From Lachnospiraceae bacterium (GTDB taxonomy: Bacteria > Bacillota > Clostridia > Lachnospirales > Lachnospiraceae), in contig JAGAPO010000044.1 of NCBI GenBank assembly GCA_017623215.1, positions 1-55,580 on the forward strand: a DNA stretch of 55,580 bases, given 5' to 3'. Within the stretch, counting starts at the first letter, position 1. Each line of letters opens with the position of its first letter. Below the pieces are notes generated by a model. It saw only the letters and a list, made by a program, of their open reading frames with translations, ran no database searches and had not been told where the DNA came from. The translations under genes and the position numbers were made by a program. Shown one piece after another: positions 28,178 through 37,372 of this stretch.

Positions 28178-28240
28178 ACAATAAAAGAATCTCACCGTAA
28201 CTACAATATTAATATTTTTACTTTCCTTTAATTTGTTAAC
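28178..28240 (-). promoter_or_regulatory. promoter and shared box 1 (upstream of the 1346-residue protein gene)
   Basis: On the minus strand a 37-base box (28240-28204), beginning GTTAACAAATTAAAGG and continuing AAAGTAAAAATATTAATATTG, touches the -35 TTGTAG (28206-28201). The -10 TATTGT (28183-28178) is 17 bases further. The box recurs at 29922-29958 and 44589-44625 in the same position relative to the -35. A binding site for the YesN-like regulator is inferred. The weak -10 and -35 suggest need for an activator. Confidence 0.65.
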
Positions 28241-28294
28241 AAGATTTCATAGAATACCGCGAAATCTGCCGTATTCTCATATCAGATTTCTTTA

Positions 28295-28327
28295 AAAATC
28301 CCCCCTGGCAGCGAGCCGCCAGGGGGG
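28295..28327 (-). terminator. terminator after the 495-residue binding protein gene
   Basis: Minus-strand CCCCCCTGGC (28327-28318) pairs with GCCAGGGGGG (28309-28300) over 10 bases with an eight-base loop, followed by ATTTTTAAAG. It lies about 30 bases past the stop of the binding-protein gene and separates it from the next unit. Confidence 0.85.
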
Positions 28328-28355
28328 AACAATCAGCAATTATCCAATTTGCTCC

Positions 28356-29843
28356 TTACTCATAAATATATGTATTGTTGTAAGTGTCACACTGTGCCTG
28401 ATGCACCGGAGCCAACTCCGCAATCGACGTTGCGGAAGGCATCGTCCACAGACTCTTATACTTACCATTCGAGGTAAGATTCCAGTCAACGCTCGGGCAG
28501 GTCAGCCACATATGATACGCGGTCTTATCAAAGTAGTTGTTAAGTGTAGTAATCCATTCGGAATCGTACTCAGGCATCGCGTAGATCGGTGTGTTTTTCT
28601 CCTGAATAGCCTTTTCTCTTGCTTTCAGGAACTGAGCGGACCATTCCGTCGAACCCTTTAGGCCCTCGAATTCACAGCCTCTTAAGCCTTCCGTTGCGTC
28701 ATCCATACCCTTAATACCGCATTCCATAATGTAATCCATTAACGAAGCAGCAGCCTCTACGTTATCAGAGCCGGTCGGAATCATCATATAGCAGAAATTA
28801 ATACTTGCGCTCTGTTCGGTATCACCCTTCTTCCATACCGGAACGGGAACGGTCTCAATCGCGTAACCGTCTGCATCTGTATAACAGATCGTATTGAGCA
28901 TATAAGGCTCAACCTGCCAGAACTGCATCATGATATACGTCTCACCGTCTTTCTTAAGCCCCGCATTGGCATCGGTTATGCTTCCATCAATGCTGTACGC
29001 CTCATATAGCATCTGGTAAAAATCTCTGCTTCTCTCGGTATCAAGCGTGGAGGAAATCGTACCATCTTCATTCACAATAACTGCCGGCATAATACGCTCT
29101 GCAAAACCATGAATACTGATACCGCGGGTATCAAGCACACCATCGCCGTCCTCATCCGTTGTACACTGCTTCAGGCACTCCTTGAAGGTTGCATAGGTCC
29201 AGTTGCCCTCTTCGTAATACTCCCTGGGTGTCTTAATTCCCATGTCTTCCATCATCGTTCTATTATAACGAATTGCACCGAGGGATGTCCACGGTAATAC
29301 CGCACCATAATATCCGTCCTTGTACTTCATCAATTCAATGTACATGTCCCCGTATTTTTCTGCCATCGTCTCGGCCAGTTCCTCATCCATCGGCTGCATC
29401 AGTCCCATATTCGGGTACGAAGGGAAGGAATTGTTACCGAGATAGAAGTCCGGAGCATTGCCGCTGGAAATTGCAGCCATCAGAGCATTGGCATCCCTTC
29501 CTTTTATACCGGTCCAGGTACACTCATTCTCCGCGCACCACTCGTCAATTGCCGCGTAAATAACCGCATTCGAGTCAAGCGCATTCTTCAGATTTCCATC
29601 CTCATCGAACATGTACTCAAAATTTTCGCCCCAGATTGTGATCTCTGTACCCTTGTAAGGTTTTTCCTCCTTTGCAGCTTCTGTGGTAGCTGCAGTGGTG
29701 GCCGCTGTCGTAGCTGCTGTCGTAGAAGTTGTCGTTGACTCGGTCGTTGTCTTGCCGGAATCATCCGTGGAACCGCATGCGGCCAGTCCAAGAATCATAC
29801 ATGCCGCTAACGTAAAGCCAATACATTTTTTTAAATTTTTCAC
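28356..29843 (-). CDS. ABC transporter sugar-binding lipoprotein
   Basis: Extracellular solute-binding protein (family 1 type) of 495 residues. The signal peptide ends in LGLAAC with Cys23 as the lipid site. A Thr/Ala-rich linker (about residues 32-60) follows, then the binding fold. An EF-hand-like calcium loop, DEDGDGVLDTRG, sits mid-protein, as in several sugar-binding proteins. WTYATFKECLKQC is typical of the family. The ligand is unknown but probably an oligosaccharide. It follows the permease pair at 30078-31973 but has its own promoter with the shared box. High expression of a binding protein relative to its permeases would fit that extra promoter. It is the last gene before a strong terminator. 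Confidence 0.9.
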   Translation of the reverse strand: MKNLKKCIGFTLAACMILGLAACGSTDDSGKTTTESTTTSTTAATTAATTAATTEAAKEEKPYKGTEITIWGENFEYMFDEDGNLKNALDSNAVIYAAIDEWCAENECTWTGIKGRDANALMAAISSGNAPDFYLGNNSFPSYPNMGLMQPMDEELAETMAEKYGDMYIELMKYKDGYYGAVLPWTSLGAIRYNRTMMEDMGIKTPREYYEEGNWTYATFKECLKQCTTDEDGDGVLDTRGISIHGFAERIMPAVIVNEDGTISSTLDTERSRDFYQMLYEAYSIDGSITDANAGLKKDGETYIMMQFWQVEPYMLNTICYTDADGYAIETVPVPVWKKGDTEQSASINFCYMMIPTGSDNVEAAASLMDYIMECGIKGMDDATEGLRGCEFEGLKGSTEWSAQFLKAREKAIQEKNTPIYAMPEYDSEWITTLNNYFDKTAYHMWLTCPSVDWNLTSNGKYKSLWTMPSATSIAELAPVHQAQCDTYNNTYIYE

Positions 29844-29895
29844 TTTTACTACCTCTCTTTTTTTTATTCGATATATCTTGTAAGCTTACAAGTAT

Positions 29896-29958
29896 ATTTT
29901 AGTAATGAATTGCCGAAATTACAATTTCATTATTTTTACTTTCCTTTAAATTGTTAAC
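29896..29958 (-). promoter_or_regulatory. promoter and shared box 2 (upstream of the binding protein gene)
   Basis: The 37-base box (29958-29922) overlaps the -35 TTGTAA (29924-29919), and the -10 TAAAAT (29901-29896) follows after 17 bases. Box core: GTTAACAATTTAAAGG then AAAGTAAAAATAATG. It lies within the 234-base gap between the permease and the binding protein. A small dyad GTTTTCCG/CGGAAAAC (29969-29976, 30006-30013) also lies in this gap but has no T-run. Confidence 0.65.
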
Positions 29959-30077
29959 TTTCTTTTTCGTTTTCCGCCGCATTTACTCCTGCACAAGCAA
30001 ATTGCCGGAAAACAGTTCTCTCTTCGGGTAATTTGTCTGTCCTCTAACAGCCCATTCGCTTGCAAACTGATAGTATT

Positions 30078-31043
30078 CTACCCTTTAATACCGGAACGAT
30101 CCATACATTCCGTAAAGAATTTCTGGCAGATAATATACAAAATCATCAGCGGCGCTACAGCCAAAAGCAACGCTACATAGGTCTCCGCCTTAAATTGCTC
30201 CGGTGTAACACCGGTGTAGCCGGTGTATGACGGATCCATGATGAACTCTGTATACAGCATAATCGGCATATTCTCGGTTATATTCAGGAACATCCCGCTT
30301 ATCACGGAATCATTCCAGTAAAAAATCGCCGACAGCAATGCCACAGTTACAAATACCGGCTTTGTATTCGGCACCATAATCCGAAGGTATACCTGCAGCG
30401 CATTACAGCCGTCCACTCTTCCCGCATCCTCCAGATCCTTTGGCATTCCTTTAAAAAACTGCCGGAACAAAAAGATATAAAGTCCGGAATTAATTCCAAC
30501 TCCGAGCATGGCCGGAATATAATACACCCACTTCGTATTCAGCAGATTCACGGTAAGCGGCGTCCCGGTAAACCACCCGATCACCTTTCCGATTCCAAAA
30601 AAATCAAACTTCTGATAGTCCACATACATTGGAATCTGCGCAGTCTGTACCGGCACAATAATGGTCAGAATCACCATCATGAATACTAAGGTATTCCCCT
30701 TGAAGCGGTATCTTGCCAGTCCATATCCTACCAGGGAAGATACTGCCACCTGACACAGAGTACTGATTGCCGCTATCTGCACGGTAATCCACACATGCTC
30801 GCCATACTTGAAGTATTTCAGGCAATGCGTAAAGTTCGTAAACGTAGGATTATCCGGTATCCATACACGGCTGCTGCTGAACAGATCGGTCGGCAGGGTA
30901 ATGGATTGTAATATCATGGTCAGAATCGGATACAGAACGACGTAACTGATTCCGATCAGCACGAACAGCCGAAATATCTTATAGAATACGGCCGAAGATA
31001 CACTGGCCGCCTTTTTTGCGGTCATCTCTTTCTTATGAGCCAT
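30078..31043 (-). CDS. carbohydrate ABC permease, MalG/AraQ type
   Basis: Inner-membrane permease of 321 residues with about six helices. The EAA-loop contact for the ATPase is seen in EDAGRVDGCNALQVYLRIMV. It pairs with the gene at 31068, 24 bases upstream, and with the binding protein at 28356. GAGGAGG lies before the ATG. No ATPase gene is seen in the locus, so an ATPase encoded elsewhere is likely shared. Confidence 0.93.
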   Translation of the reverse strand: MAHKKEMTAKKAASVSSAVFYKIFRLFVLIGISYVVLYPILTMILQSITLPTDLFSSSRVWIPDNPTFTNFTHCLKYFKYGEHVWITVQIAAISTLCQVAVSSLVGYGLARYRFKGNTLVFMMVILTIIVPVQTAQIPMYVDYQKFDFFGIGKVIGWFTGTPLTVNLLNTKWVYYIPAMLGVGINSGLYIFLFRQFFKGMPKDLEDAGRVDGCNALQVYLRIMVPNTKPVFVTVALLSAIFYWNDSVISGMFLNITENMPIMLYTEFIMDPSYTGYTGVTPEQFKAETYVALLLAVAPLMILYIICQKFFTECMDRSGIKG

Positions 31044-31067
31044 ATCGCTTTCCTCCTCTCTGCCTGT

Positions 31068-31973
31068 CTAATCCAGGTATACCGTCTTTCTTGATACAAT
31101 ACCGTATATGATCATAACCAAAAGGAAGACGATGATCGAATACAGCCACGTCTGTGCACAGGCATAATGGATCCGATGCCCCATGTTTTCGGAAATCATT
31201 TTGACAACCTCGTTGCTGGAATTGAAATTTTCAATTACCGTGTAGATCAGACACAGCAGTATCGTAGGCGACAGCAGCGGAAATGTAATCTTCCAGAACG
31301 TCTCCCATTTCGTCGCCCCCTCCATCTCGCACACCTCATACAGGTAGGAAGGAATGGCCTGCAGACCTACAATGAATAAGATTACCTGTATTCCCATCTC
31401 CCAGGTCAAATCAAAGATCTTCTTCGCGTACTCCGAAAAGGTGCTCATCATATCGGAAAAGAAACCAAAGCTTTGTATCAGCTCCTGCAAAAAGCCTGTT
31501 GCGCTCTGGCCGACCGAGACGAACGCGTTCGAGCTTCCGGACAGGGATTGATAGGCATCCGTCTCGATGAACAGCTTCAGAATGGTATCCGCGCCGAAGA
31601 TGACCGGAAGGAACATAACCGTTCGGAAGAACAGCCTTCCCGGGAATTTCTGATTCAGCAAAAGGGCAACAAAGATACTCATGAACATAATAACCAGTAT
31701 CTTTACTACCACGGTACCTCCGATCGTTAAGAGCTCCTTAAAGAATTTCGCGTCTCCAAACAATGCATATCGATAATTCTCAAGCCCGACCTTCTCCATA
31801 ATCATTCCCGACTCTCCAAAGGTAATCTTATGAAAGGAATAAATAACGGACGTTACCATCGGTTTCAGGAACAGAAATAAAAAGCCGATCAGAAAAGGCA
31901 ATACGAACAGATAACCGATAATATCCGTTCTTGTGATTAGCTTATAGGTTCTCTTTTTCTTCTCCTTCTTCAT
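31068..31973 (-). CDS. carbohydrate ABC permease, MalF/UgpA type
   Basis: Inner-membrane permease of 301 residues; the first helix is IIGYLFVLPFLIGFLFLFLKP. The EAA loop is YEVCEMEGATKWETFWKITF. The start overlaps the stop of the DUF5696 gene by four bases (ATGA), so translation is coupled. Forms a heterodimer with the permease at 30078. The coupling ties the importer to the membrane proteins upstream. Confidence 0.93.
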   Translation of the reverse strand: MKKEKKKRTYKLITRTDIIGYLFVLPFLIGFLFLFLKPMVTSVIYSFHKITFGESGMIMEKVGLENYRYALFGDAKFFKELLTIGGTVVVKILVIMFMSIFVALLLNQKFPGRLFFRTVMFLPVIFGADTILKLFIETDAYQSLSGSSNAFVSVGQSATGFLQELIQSFGFFSDMMSTFSEYAKKIFDLTWEMGIQVILFIVGLQAIPSYLYEVCEMEGATKWETFWKITFPLLSPTILLCLIYTVIENFNSSNEVVKMISENMGHRIHYACAQTWLYSIIVFLLVMIIYGIVSRKTVYLD

Positions 31974-34318
31974 TGTTCTCCACCTCCCACAACGAGATAT
32001 CCTCTTCCCTCGATGATATACTCCCCATATTGATAAGCTTCCTCGCTGTAATTAACCAGGATGCTCGTACCTGACTCATATACGGTTCTCGAGACATTCT
32101 CCGCTATCTGCTCATGATATACCATGGTCTGTCCCTCCAGCCCTTTGTAAGCCTCGTTCAGCTTCTGATATTGTTCTATGGCCGTATCCAGCCAGTATTC
32201 ATATGAGTACGACACCAGATCGTTGTATTCGGTCCCTACCAGCTCGGTCACATCGGCGGCCATCAGATTATATTTTAGGCTGCAGCCTGTCTCCAGCGCC
32301 TTTAAGAAAGCGTAATGATAGTCCGCGTTATTATTAATGGCGTCGGTTCCCATGACGATATTGCCATGCAGCGTCATCTGATAGAACGGTATGCTCGCTT
32401 CTTCCACGTCATAATCGCTTCCGCTGATCGCCACATCCGATATTACATCCGCATAAGCAGCACAATAGAGATTGCCTTCATGAACCATCAGATAGTCCGC
32501 CTGATCCTTAATCTCCTCCATTGTCTGCATCCAGAGATCTACGCTATCCGCTCTGGGAGTAAAACGCTCTGTCTTTGCAAGGTCGGTATATGCCGTCTCT
32601 CCGATTCCATACACCGAAATATTCCGGATTCCCCATGTAAGCGCGGAAGAGGTAAAGCGTTCCAGCACATCAGGAACTAACTGCGGGGTTAGCAGGTACC
32701 AGCTTTTGCTTTTCGCGATATTGGATTTTCGGTTCGGAGCATATTCTCTATCTGTTGCATATCCGTCAAAGAATGTCTTAACTGCATCTCTGGTTCTTTT
32801 ATAGCCGTTTCCGTCTTCATAGAATCGGATCGGATCCGTTTCAAGGAATAACTCTACCCCTTCCTCCTCCAGATACTGAATCATCATCTCAAATTCTTTT
32901 TTTGTTCCAAGACAAGACTCGGTCTTTACCTCATCAACAATCAGGTTCTCCATACCGCCGTTCAAAGCTCCGACATAATTAATAATGAGGTTATCTACGC
33001 CGCGCGATTTTACTTCCTTTACAATATCGCAGACTTCATTATACGTTGTCAGAGGGGTAACCACCGATCGCTTTATCCCCATTACATACTTTTGAATGCT
33101 GACCGCCCCATGCAGATCCAGAATCAGATAATTCTTCTCGGCCAGTTCGGAATCATTCAGCAGATTTTCGCTTTCCAGATACGTCCGATATACTCTGCTC
33201 ATCGCCGTATAATCGGCCTCTTCCTCCAGGAAGAAATACCGGACGGAATAGTTATGCCCCCGCAGCAGGTTATCACTGTAGTCGTTTGCCCGCTTGTTCT
33301 CATCCGACGCATTCATATTGACCCCCGCACCCTTTGTAGAATAGTCACGGTAGATAGCCCTGCTGTATACCTGATTGTAAGAGGTAGTCTTTCTACTCAC
33401 ATAACTGTAAATCACACCGTTGGATTCTCCGGAGGTCACGACGGCAAGGAACGCGCTGTCATTACACTTCAGTCCGAATACCGGCATGGTGATTCCTTCT
33501 TTGAGAGAGGTCTCTCTGACGCTTTTTAAGCCGGAATCATTGCCGTAGATTTCCTCCGTGTACTGTCCGAACGTGTATTTCTCACTGTTAAACGCAATCA
33601 ACGCTCCTGATCCGTCCGGCACGAAGAGATACCCTTCATCCGACAGCCCTCCCGCTCCGAAGAACGGGAGCAGATCAATGTGCAGCACCACATACTGCTC
33701 GCTCCAGAGCTCCTGTATCTCATCGCTTAAAATCTCCGCCGCGAATCCGTCCTCGTACAGAGTATACTGAATCGGTATGATAATGCCCGACGCCGGGTAG
33801 GAAAAGAGGAATTTGACCCCATTTTCCACGAACTCATAATCCATTCCTCCCAATCGAATACTTCCGGAAAAGTTATCCATCGAGGTCTCTTTCTCAGTCT
33901 TTACATCAAAATACGTGAGAATGATCTGGGAGGCCAGATTGTTCTTCTTACCCTGTATTCCTTCCTCCTCGCGATCGATCGGGTTGCTGTACCAGATCTT
34001 CCCTGTGTTCTTCTCTTCGAGGCTGATCTCTCCCGTAGTAAAATCCGCGCACAGAATCAGCTTCTCGTTCTCGGCAACCTTCTGAAATCCGGCCTCGCCG
34101 TAATCACGTCCCCGATTCATCGCGATGGGGGAGGAATCGACCCCGGTTGTCTCAGCCAGCGCTCTGATTCGATCGGCCTCACGGATCCGAATCACAATAA
34201 ACCCGATGAATGCGGCAAATATCAAACCAAGCCCGATGCTGATCCCTTTCCTGATTCTCTCTGCTTTTTTCTTAGAGCCGCCCGGCTCCTTCCTTTTCAA
34301 CCTGTTCTTTCTGTTCAT
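31970..34318 (-). CDS. DUF5696-family membrane-anchored protein
   Basis: Predicted to be held by one N-terminal helix (GISIGLGLIFAAFIGFIVIRI, about residues 25-45) with the remaining about 740 residues outside. From sequence recall this is DUF5696, found in Firmicutes beside carbohydrate ABC transporters; its function is unknown. Notable segments are LFVPDGSGALIAFNS, a long alpha/beta part with LFLETDPIRFYEDG, and a later part with YLMVHEGNLYCAAYADVISDVAI, which resembles a barrel-type glycosidase fold but has no assignable catalytic pair. ATG at 34318 is chosen because GGAGG lies five bases before it; a TTG at 34330 is less likely. It lies between the Yip1 gene and a permease, with which it overlaps by four bases. 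Confidence 0.8.
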   Translation of the reverse strand: MNRKNRLKRKEPGGSKKKAERIRKGISIGLGLIFAAFIGFIVIRIREADRIRALAETTGVDSSPIAMNRGRDYGEAGFQKVAENEKLILCADFTTGEISLEEKNTGKIWYSNPIDREEEGIQGKKNNLASQIILTYFDVKTEKETSMDNFSGSIRLGGMDYEFVENGVKFLFSYPASGIIIPIQYTLYEDGFAAEILSDEIQELWSEQYVVLHIDLLPFFGAGGLSDEGYLFVPDGSGALIAFNSEKYTFGQYTEEIYGNDSGLKSVRETSLKEGITMPVFGLKCNDSAFLAVVTSGESNGVIYSYVSRKTTSYNQVYSRAIYRDYSTKGAGVNMNASDENKRANDYSDNLLRGHNYSVRYFFLEEEADYTAMSRVYRTYLESENLLNDSELAEKNYLILDLHGAVSIQKYVMGIKRSVVTPLTTYNEVCDIVKEVKSRGVDNLIINYVGALNGGMENLIVDEVKTESCLGTKKEFEMMIQYLEEEGVELFLETDPIRFYEDGNGYKRTRDAVKTFFDGYATDREYAPNRKSNIAKSKSWYLLTPQLVPDVLERFTSSALTWGIRNISVYGIGETAYTDLAKTERFTPRADSVDLWMQTMEEIKDQADYLMVHEGNLYCAAYADVISDVAISGSDYDVEEASIPFYQMTLHGNIVMGTDAINNNADYHYAFLKALETGCSLKYNLMAADVTELVGTEYNDLVSYSYEYWLDTAIEQYQKLNEAYKGLEGQTMVYHEQIAENVSRTVYESGTSILVNYSEEAYQYGEYIIEGRGYLVVGGGEQ

Positions 34319-34346
34319 CTCTGCCTCCAATCCTTACAACAATCTC

Positions 34347-34979
34347 CTAATATCTGAGCTCGAACGATACGGTAGCAACAAAGTAGTATAATTGCTGGAA
34401 CAGCATTATCAGCACAAGAGCCAAAAATAACATGATGACAATCCCAACCACCGTCAAAAAGAGCGACAGCAATACCTTTTTCATACTATACTCATGTATC
34501 TCCTGCAGGCCTATTAATATCATAATACAGCACCATACCTGCGCCAGTACTACGCTGTAGGATATCAGTATTCCCTCGTCCTGAATCAAAAGCCAGCTGA
34601 GCAAAACCGTAACAAAACGGACGATCACATACGGAAGCAGAGAATACGCGCCAACGATGAAAATATCCGTCATCCTGCCCTTTCCATCCAACAGCGTGCA
34701 GAAGCACCAATTAGCCACACATGCCATCACATACATCATGATCGTAATAACAGATACCCGAAACAGGCTTGTGCTTTCGATCTCAAACGGATTCAAATCA
34801 TAGTCCGTAAATGCACGGTAGAACACTTCCACAAAGAGCCAGAGCAGAACGATAATCCCCGCCGCTGTCAAAGACCCCTTTTTATTCGCTTTCATTTCCT
34901 GAAACCCGTCCTTGGGATGAAACAGGATATACAAAGGATATCTGTAAGGGCTCATTGTCTGGAATCCTGAACGCTTCAT
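34347..34979 (-). CDS. Yip1-family integral membrane protein
   Basis: 210 residues with about five hydrophobic helices and the family pattern FHPKDGFQEMKANKKGS near the N-terminus followed by TAAGIIVLLWLFVEVFY. The bacterial Yip1 domain has no settled role. GAGAGGTGAAGCG precedes the ATG, and the start overlaps the preceding stop by four bases. It is always plausible that it helps assemble or hold the neighbouring permeases, but this is inferred from position alone. Confidence 0.82.
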   Translation of the reverse strand: MKRSGFQTMSPYRYPLYILFHPKDGFQEMKANKKGSLTAAGIIVLLWLFVEVFYRAFTDYDLNPFEIESTSLFRVSVITIMMYVMACVANWCFCTLLDGKGRMTDIFIVGAYSLLPYVIVRFVTVLLSWLLIQDEGILISYSVVLAQVWCCIMILIGLQEIHEYSMKKVLLSLFLTVVGIVIMLFLALVLIMLFQQLYYFVATVSFELRY

Positions 34980-36475
34980 CGCTTCACCTCTCCCTTCTTC
35001 GCAGTCACTGCTTTGCGTATCTTCAAAATCTGCTTTTTGAAAAAGTCATATCCCAATATAACAACCATCCCTATAATGACGCAGGCTGCAATTCCCGCGA
35101 AGCTCTCACGTATCTTCTCACTGCGCACCATTTCCTTTGCCTCGGAATAATTCTCCCGATCTCCTGCCACCTTAAAATACTCCTTTGCCAGTTCATACTC
35201 GCCAAGCTCCATATAGGCCTTTCCGATTCCCACATAGGCCAGGCTGTAATTGGCATTCATCCTCACAACCTCGAACCAGGGCTCGAGCGCCTCTTCATAC
35301 AATCCTTCATTATGAAGAACCGTTGCTTCCCGAATCTTCTTTCCATAATAGGTCTGGTTCATAACCGTAATGGTATTCTTGTCCGCATCCAGCACAAGGA
35401 TCTGATTTTTGCTGTCCGATTCGATGGATATGGGAGTGGTAAACAATCCTCTCTGAGCACCAATTCCGCCGAATACAGCCAGAAGATTACAGGAGTCATC
35501 ATACTGATATAATCTTCCTTTGTTCGTATCCAGTATGGTGAACACGCCTTCATTATCCACGGTAATATCGGAGAACAGCGGCATTTCATTGGCTTTTGCA
35601 GTATCTCCCAGTTCCTGAAACAGAGCCAGATCTCCGAAGGTGGTATCTCCCGGAAACACATTATTTCCCAGCGCATTCAGCTTAACAACCGGCGACGCAA
35701 TCGTGTCGCTGACCGGAGATACCGCGTAGACGAAGCGCTCCTCGGACCAGAATATGTTGTTGAACTCCGTGGGCTGGAAGCTGTACTGGGACTGGGCGTT
35801 CTGCTCATCCGTCAGAATACTTCGCCACATATATTCCAGAGCAATTTCCCAGGTCTCCTTAATTGCATTGGTTCCGTAAAAGCCGAGGAAATTATTTTCG
35901 CTGTCAATCAGCAGCGCTCCTGTGTTGACGTTAACTGAGGTTACATACATCAGCCCCATATTGTCCACGATAATCTTTCGCGGAGCGTAAGGGACGGATG
36001 CGTCTAACAGAGCGGATTCCGGTTTTTCATATACCTTCTTCACGCTGCCGTCCAGATCCGACAGCAGCACCCGGTTGTTCTTGGTATCCGCAATATACAG
36101 GTATCCCGTGGATTCCTGGAAAAAAAGCCCCTGCGCGCCTTCCGCCAATGTCAAAACAGTTCCCTCGTAGTTGAATTCCGTTAATTCTCTGACGCAGTGA
36201 TAGTTCTCGTCCAGAACGACAATTCTGCAGTTGCCGGAATCCAGAATATAGATCCAATCTCTGCTGTCTACAAAAATATCCTGTGCGCTTTTCAGATTGG
36301 CGCATCCCATTACGGTTCCGTCGATGATCGTATTTACCTGAAAGACGTTCGTAGAGGGAACCGCCTCACTTCCGTCGTAGGTATATGCCTCGTCCGGCTG
36401 GAAGGCATATGCGGTCTGTGTACAAAGGCTGAGCGCCAGGAATATCGCCGTAAGCGTTATGATAATCCGTTTCAT
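34976..36475 (-). CDS. NHL-repeat beta-propeller with TPR and C-terminal membrane anchor
   Basis: 499 residues. A signal peptide (IIITLTAIFLALSLCTQTAYA) is followed by a propeller of NHL-type strands (DIFVDSRDWIYILDSGNCR, YLYIADTKNNRVLLSD and others). A TPR-like pair follows near residues 405-450 (YSLAYVGIGKAYMELGEYE). A membrane helix (about 463-480) then a basic tail (KKQILKIRKAVTAKKGEVKR) anchor it. It should therefore sit outside the cell, attached by the C-terminus. GGAGGAGGGTAT precedes the ATG. It is downstream of a permease by 11 bases and overlaps Yip1. A scaffold or a sensor of captured glycan is possible. Confidence 0.82.
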   Translation of the reverse strand: MKRIIITLTAIFLALSLCTQTAYAFQPDEAYTYDGSEAVPSTNVFQVNTIIDGTVMGCANLKSAQDIFVDSRDWIYILDSGNCRIVVLDENYHCVRELTEFNYEGTVLTLAEGAQGLFFQESTGYLYIADTKNNRVLLSDLDGSVKKVYEKPESALLDASVPYAPRKIIVDNMGLMYVTSVNVNTGALLIDSENNFLGFYGTNAIKETWEIALEYMWRSILTDEQNAQSQYSFQPTEFNNIFWSEERFVYAVSPVSDTIASPVVKLNALGNNVFPGDTTFGDLALFQELGDTAKANEMPLFSDITVDNEGVFTILDTNKGRLYQYDDSCNLLAVFGGIGAQRGLFTTPISIESDSKNQILVLDADKNTITVMNQTYYGKKIREATVLHNEGLYEEALEPWFEVVRMNANYSLAYVGIGKAYMELGEYELAKEYFKVAGDRENYSEAKEMVRSEKIRESFAGIAACVIIGMVVILGYDFFKKQILKIRKAVTAKKGEVKR

Positions 36476-36486
36476 ATACCCTCCTC

Positions 36487-37347
36487 CTAATCCTTGATTC
36501 CCGAATGGGCCATGGTCTGCAGCATCTTGCTCTGCGTGATAACAAAGGCCAGAATCGGCGGTATCATTAAGAGCAGGGAAGCTGCCGCGGTTACGCCGGT
36601 TCTTGCGATTCCGCCCGCACTTATCTGTCCGAGCGCAGTTGGAAGAAGCTTTAACGACTCCTCAAAGATGACGCCGGTCGATCCGGCATTCCAGATACCG
36701 GTAAAGGCCAGTACCATAACCGTCATCCATGCCGGTTTTACATTCGGCATTACAATATGCATAAAGGTTCGAATCTCACCCGCTCCGTCGATTCTGGCAG
36801 CCTCTAACAGCGTATCCGGTATCTGCATCATGAACTGACGCATCAGGAACATCTGTGTCGTGGAGGCGATACTTGGCAGGATTAAGACCCAGTAGGTATC
36901 AAGCAGTCCGAGCTTCGCCTTGATAATATAGGACGGAAGCGAGGTAACGCCGCCCGAGAACAGAAGGGTTAACATAATCAGCTTCCAGAGCACATTTTTA
37001 CCCATGAAGTTCTTTTTCGCGAACGGATACGCCGCAAGCGCACCGATAATAACACAGAGCGCCGTCGAAGCGATACTGACAAATACACTGTTGAACAGGT
37101 ATCGGCTGAACGGTACCACCAGATCCGTAACCAGCTGGAACAGCTGTGTGAAGTTCTTACCGGTCGGATCCGTCACGTAGAATCTGGGCGGATAGATAAA
37201 AATCTCTTCCGGCGGTTTGAACGCCGATACAATCGCATACCACAGCGGCAGGGCCATGAATACACCGACCAAAGCCAGCATCAGAAAAATCAGGGTGTCT
37301 CCGCCACGGGAGCGATTCAATCTTTTGCTTACATGAATACGTTTCAT
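36487..37347 (-). CDS. carbohydrate ABC permease, MalG/AraQ type (second pair)
   Basis: 286 residues, about six helices. The EAA loop is LEAARIDGAGEIRTFMHIVM. GGAGAGGAG lies before the ATG. It pairs with the permease at 37373 and is served by the binding protein at 38294. It is the second of two permease pairs in the same operon. Confidence 0.93.
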   Translation of the reverse strand: MKRIHVSKRLNRSRGGDTLIFLMLALVGVFMALPLWYAIVSAFKPPEEIFIYPPRFYVTDPTGKNFTQLFQLVTDLVVPFSRYLFNSVFVSIASTALCVIIGALAAYPFAKKNFMGKNVLWKLIMLTLLFSGGVTSLPSYIIKAKLGLLDTYWVLILPSIASTTQMFLMRQFMMQIPDTLLEAARIDGAGEIRTFMHIVMPNVKPAWMTVMVLAFTGIWNAGSTGVIFEESLKLLPTALGQISAGGIARTGVTAAASLLLMIPPILAFVITQSKMLQTMAHSGIKD

Positions 37348-37372
37348 AGATAATCTCCTCTCCTATATGGCA

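Noticed and set aside
29683..29883. A Val/Ala-rich plus-strand frame with repeated codons
   Set aside because: It is the antisense reading of the Thr/Ala-rich linker of the binding lipoprotein.
29969..30013. A terminator between the permease and the binding protein gene
   Set aside because: The dyad GTTTTCCG/CGGAAAAC has an eight-base stem with a long loop and no T-run.
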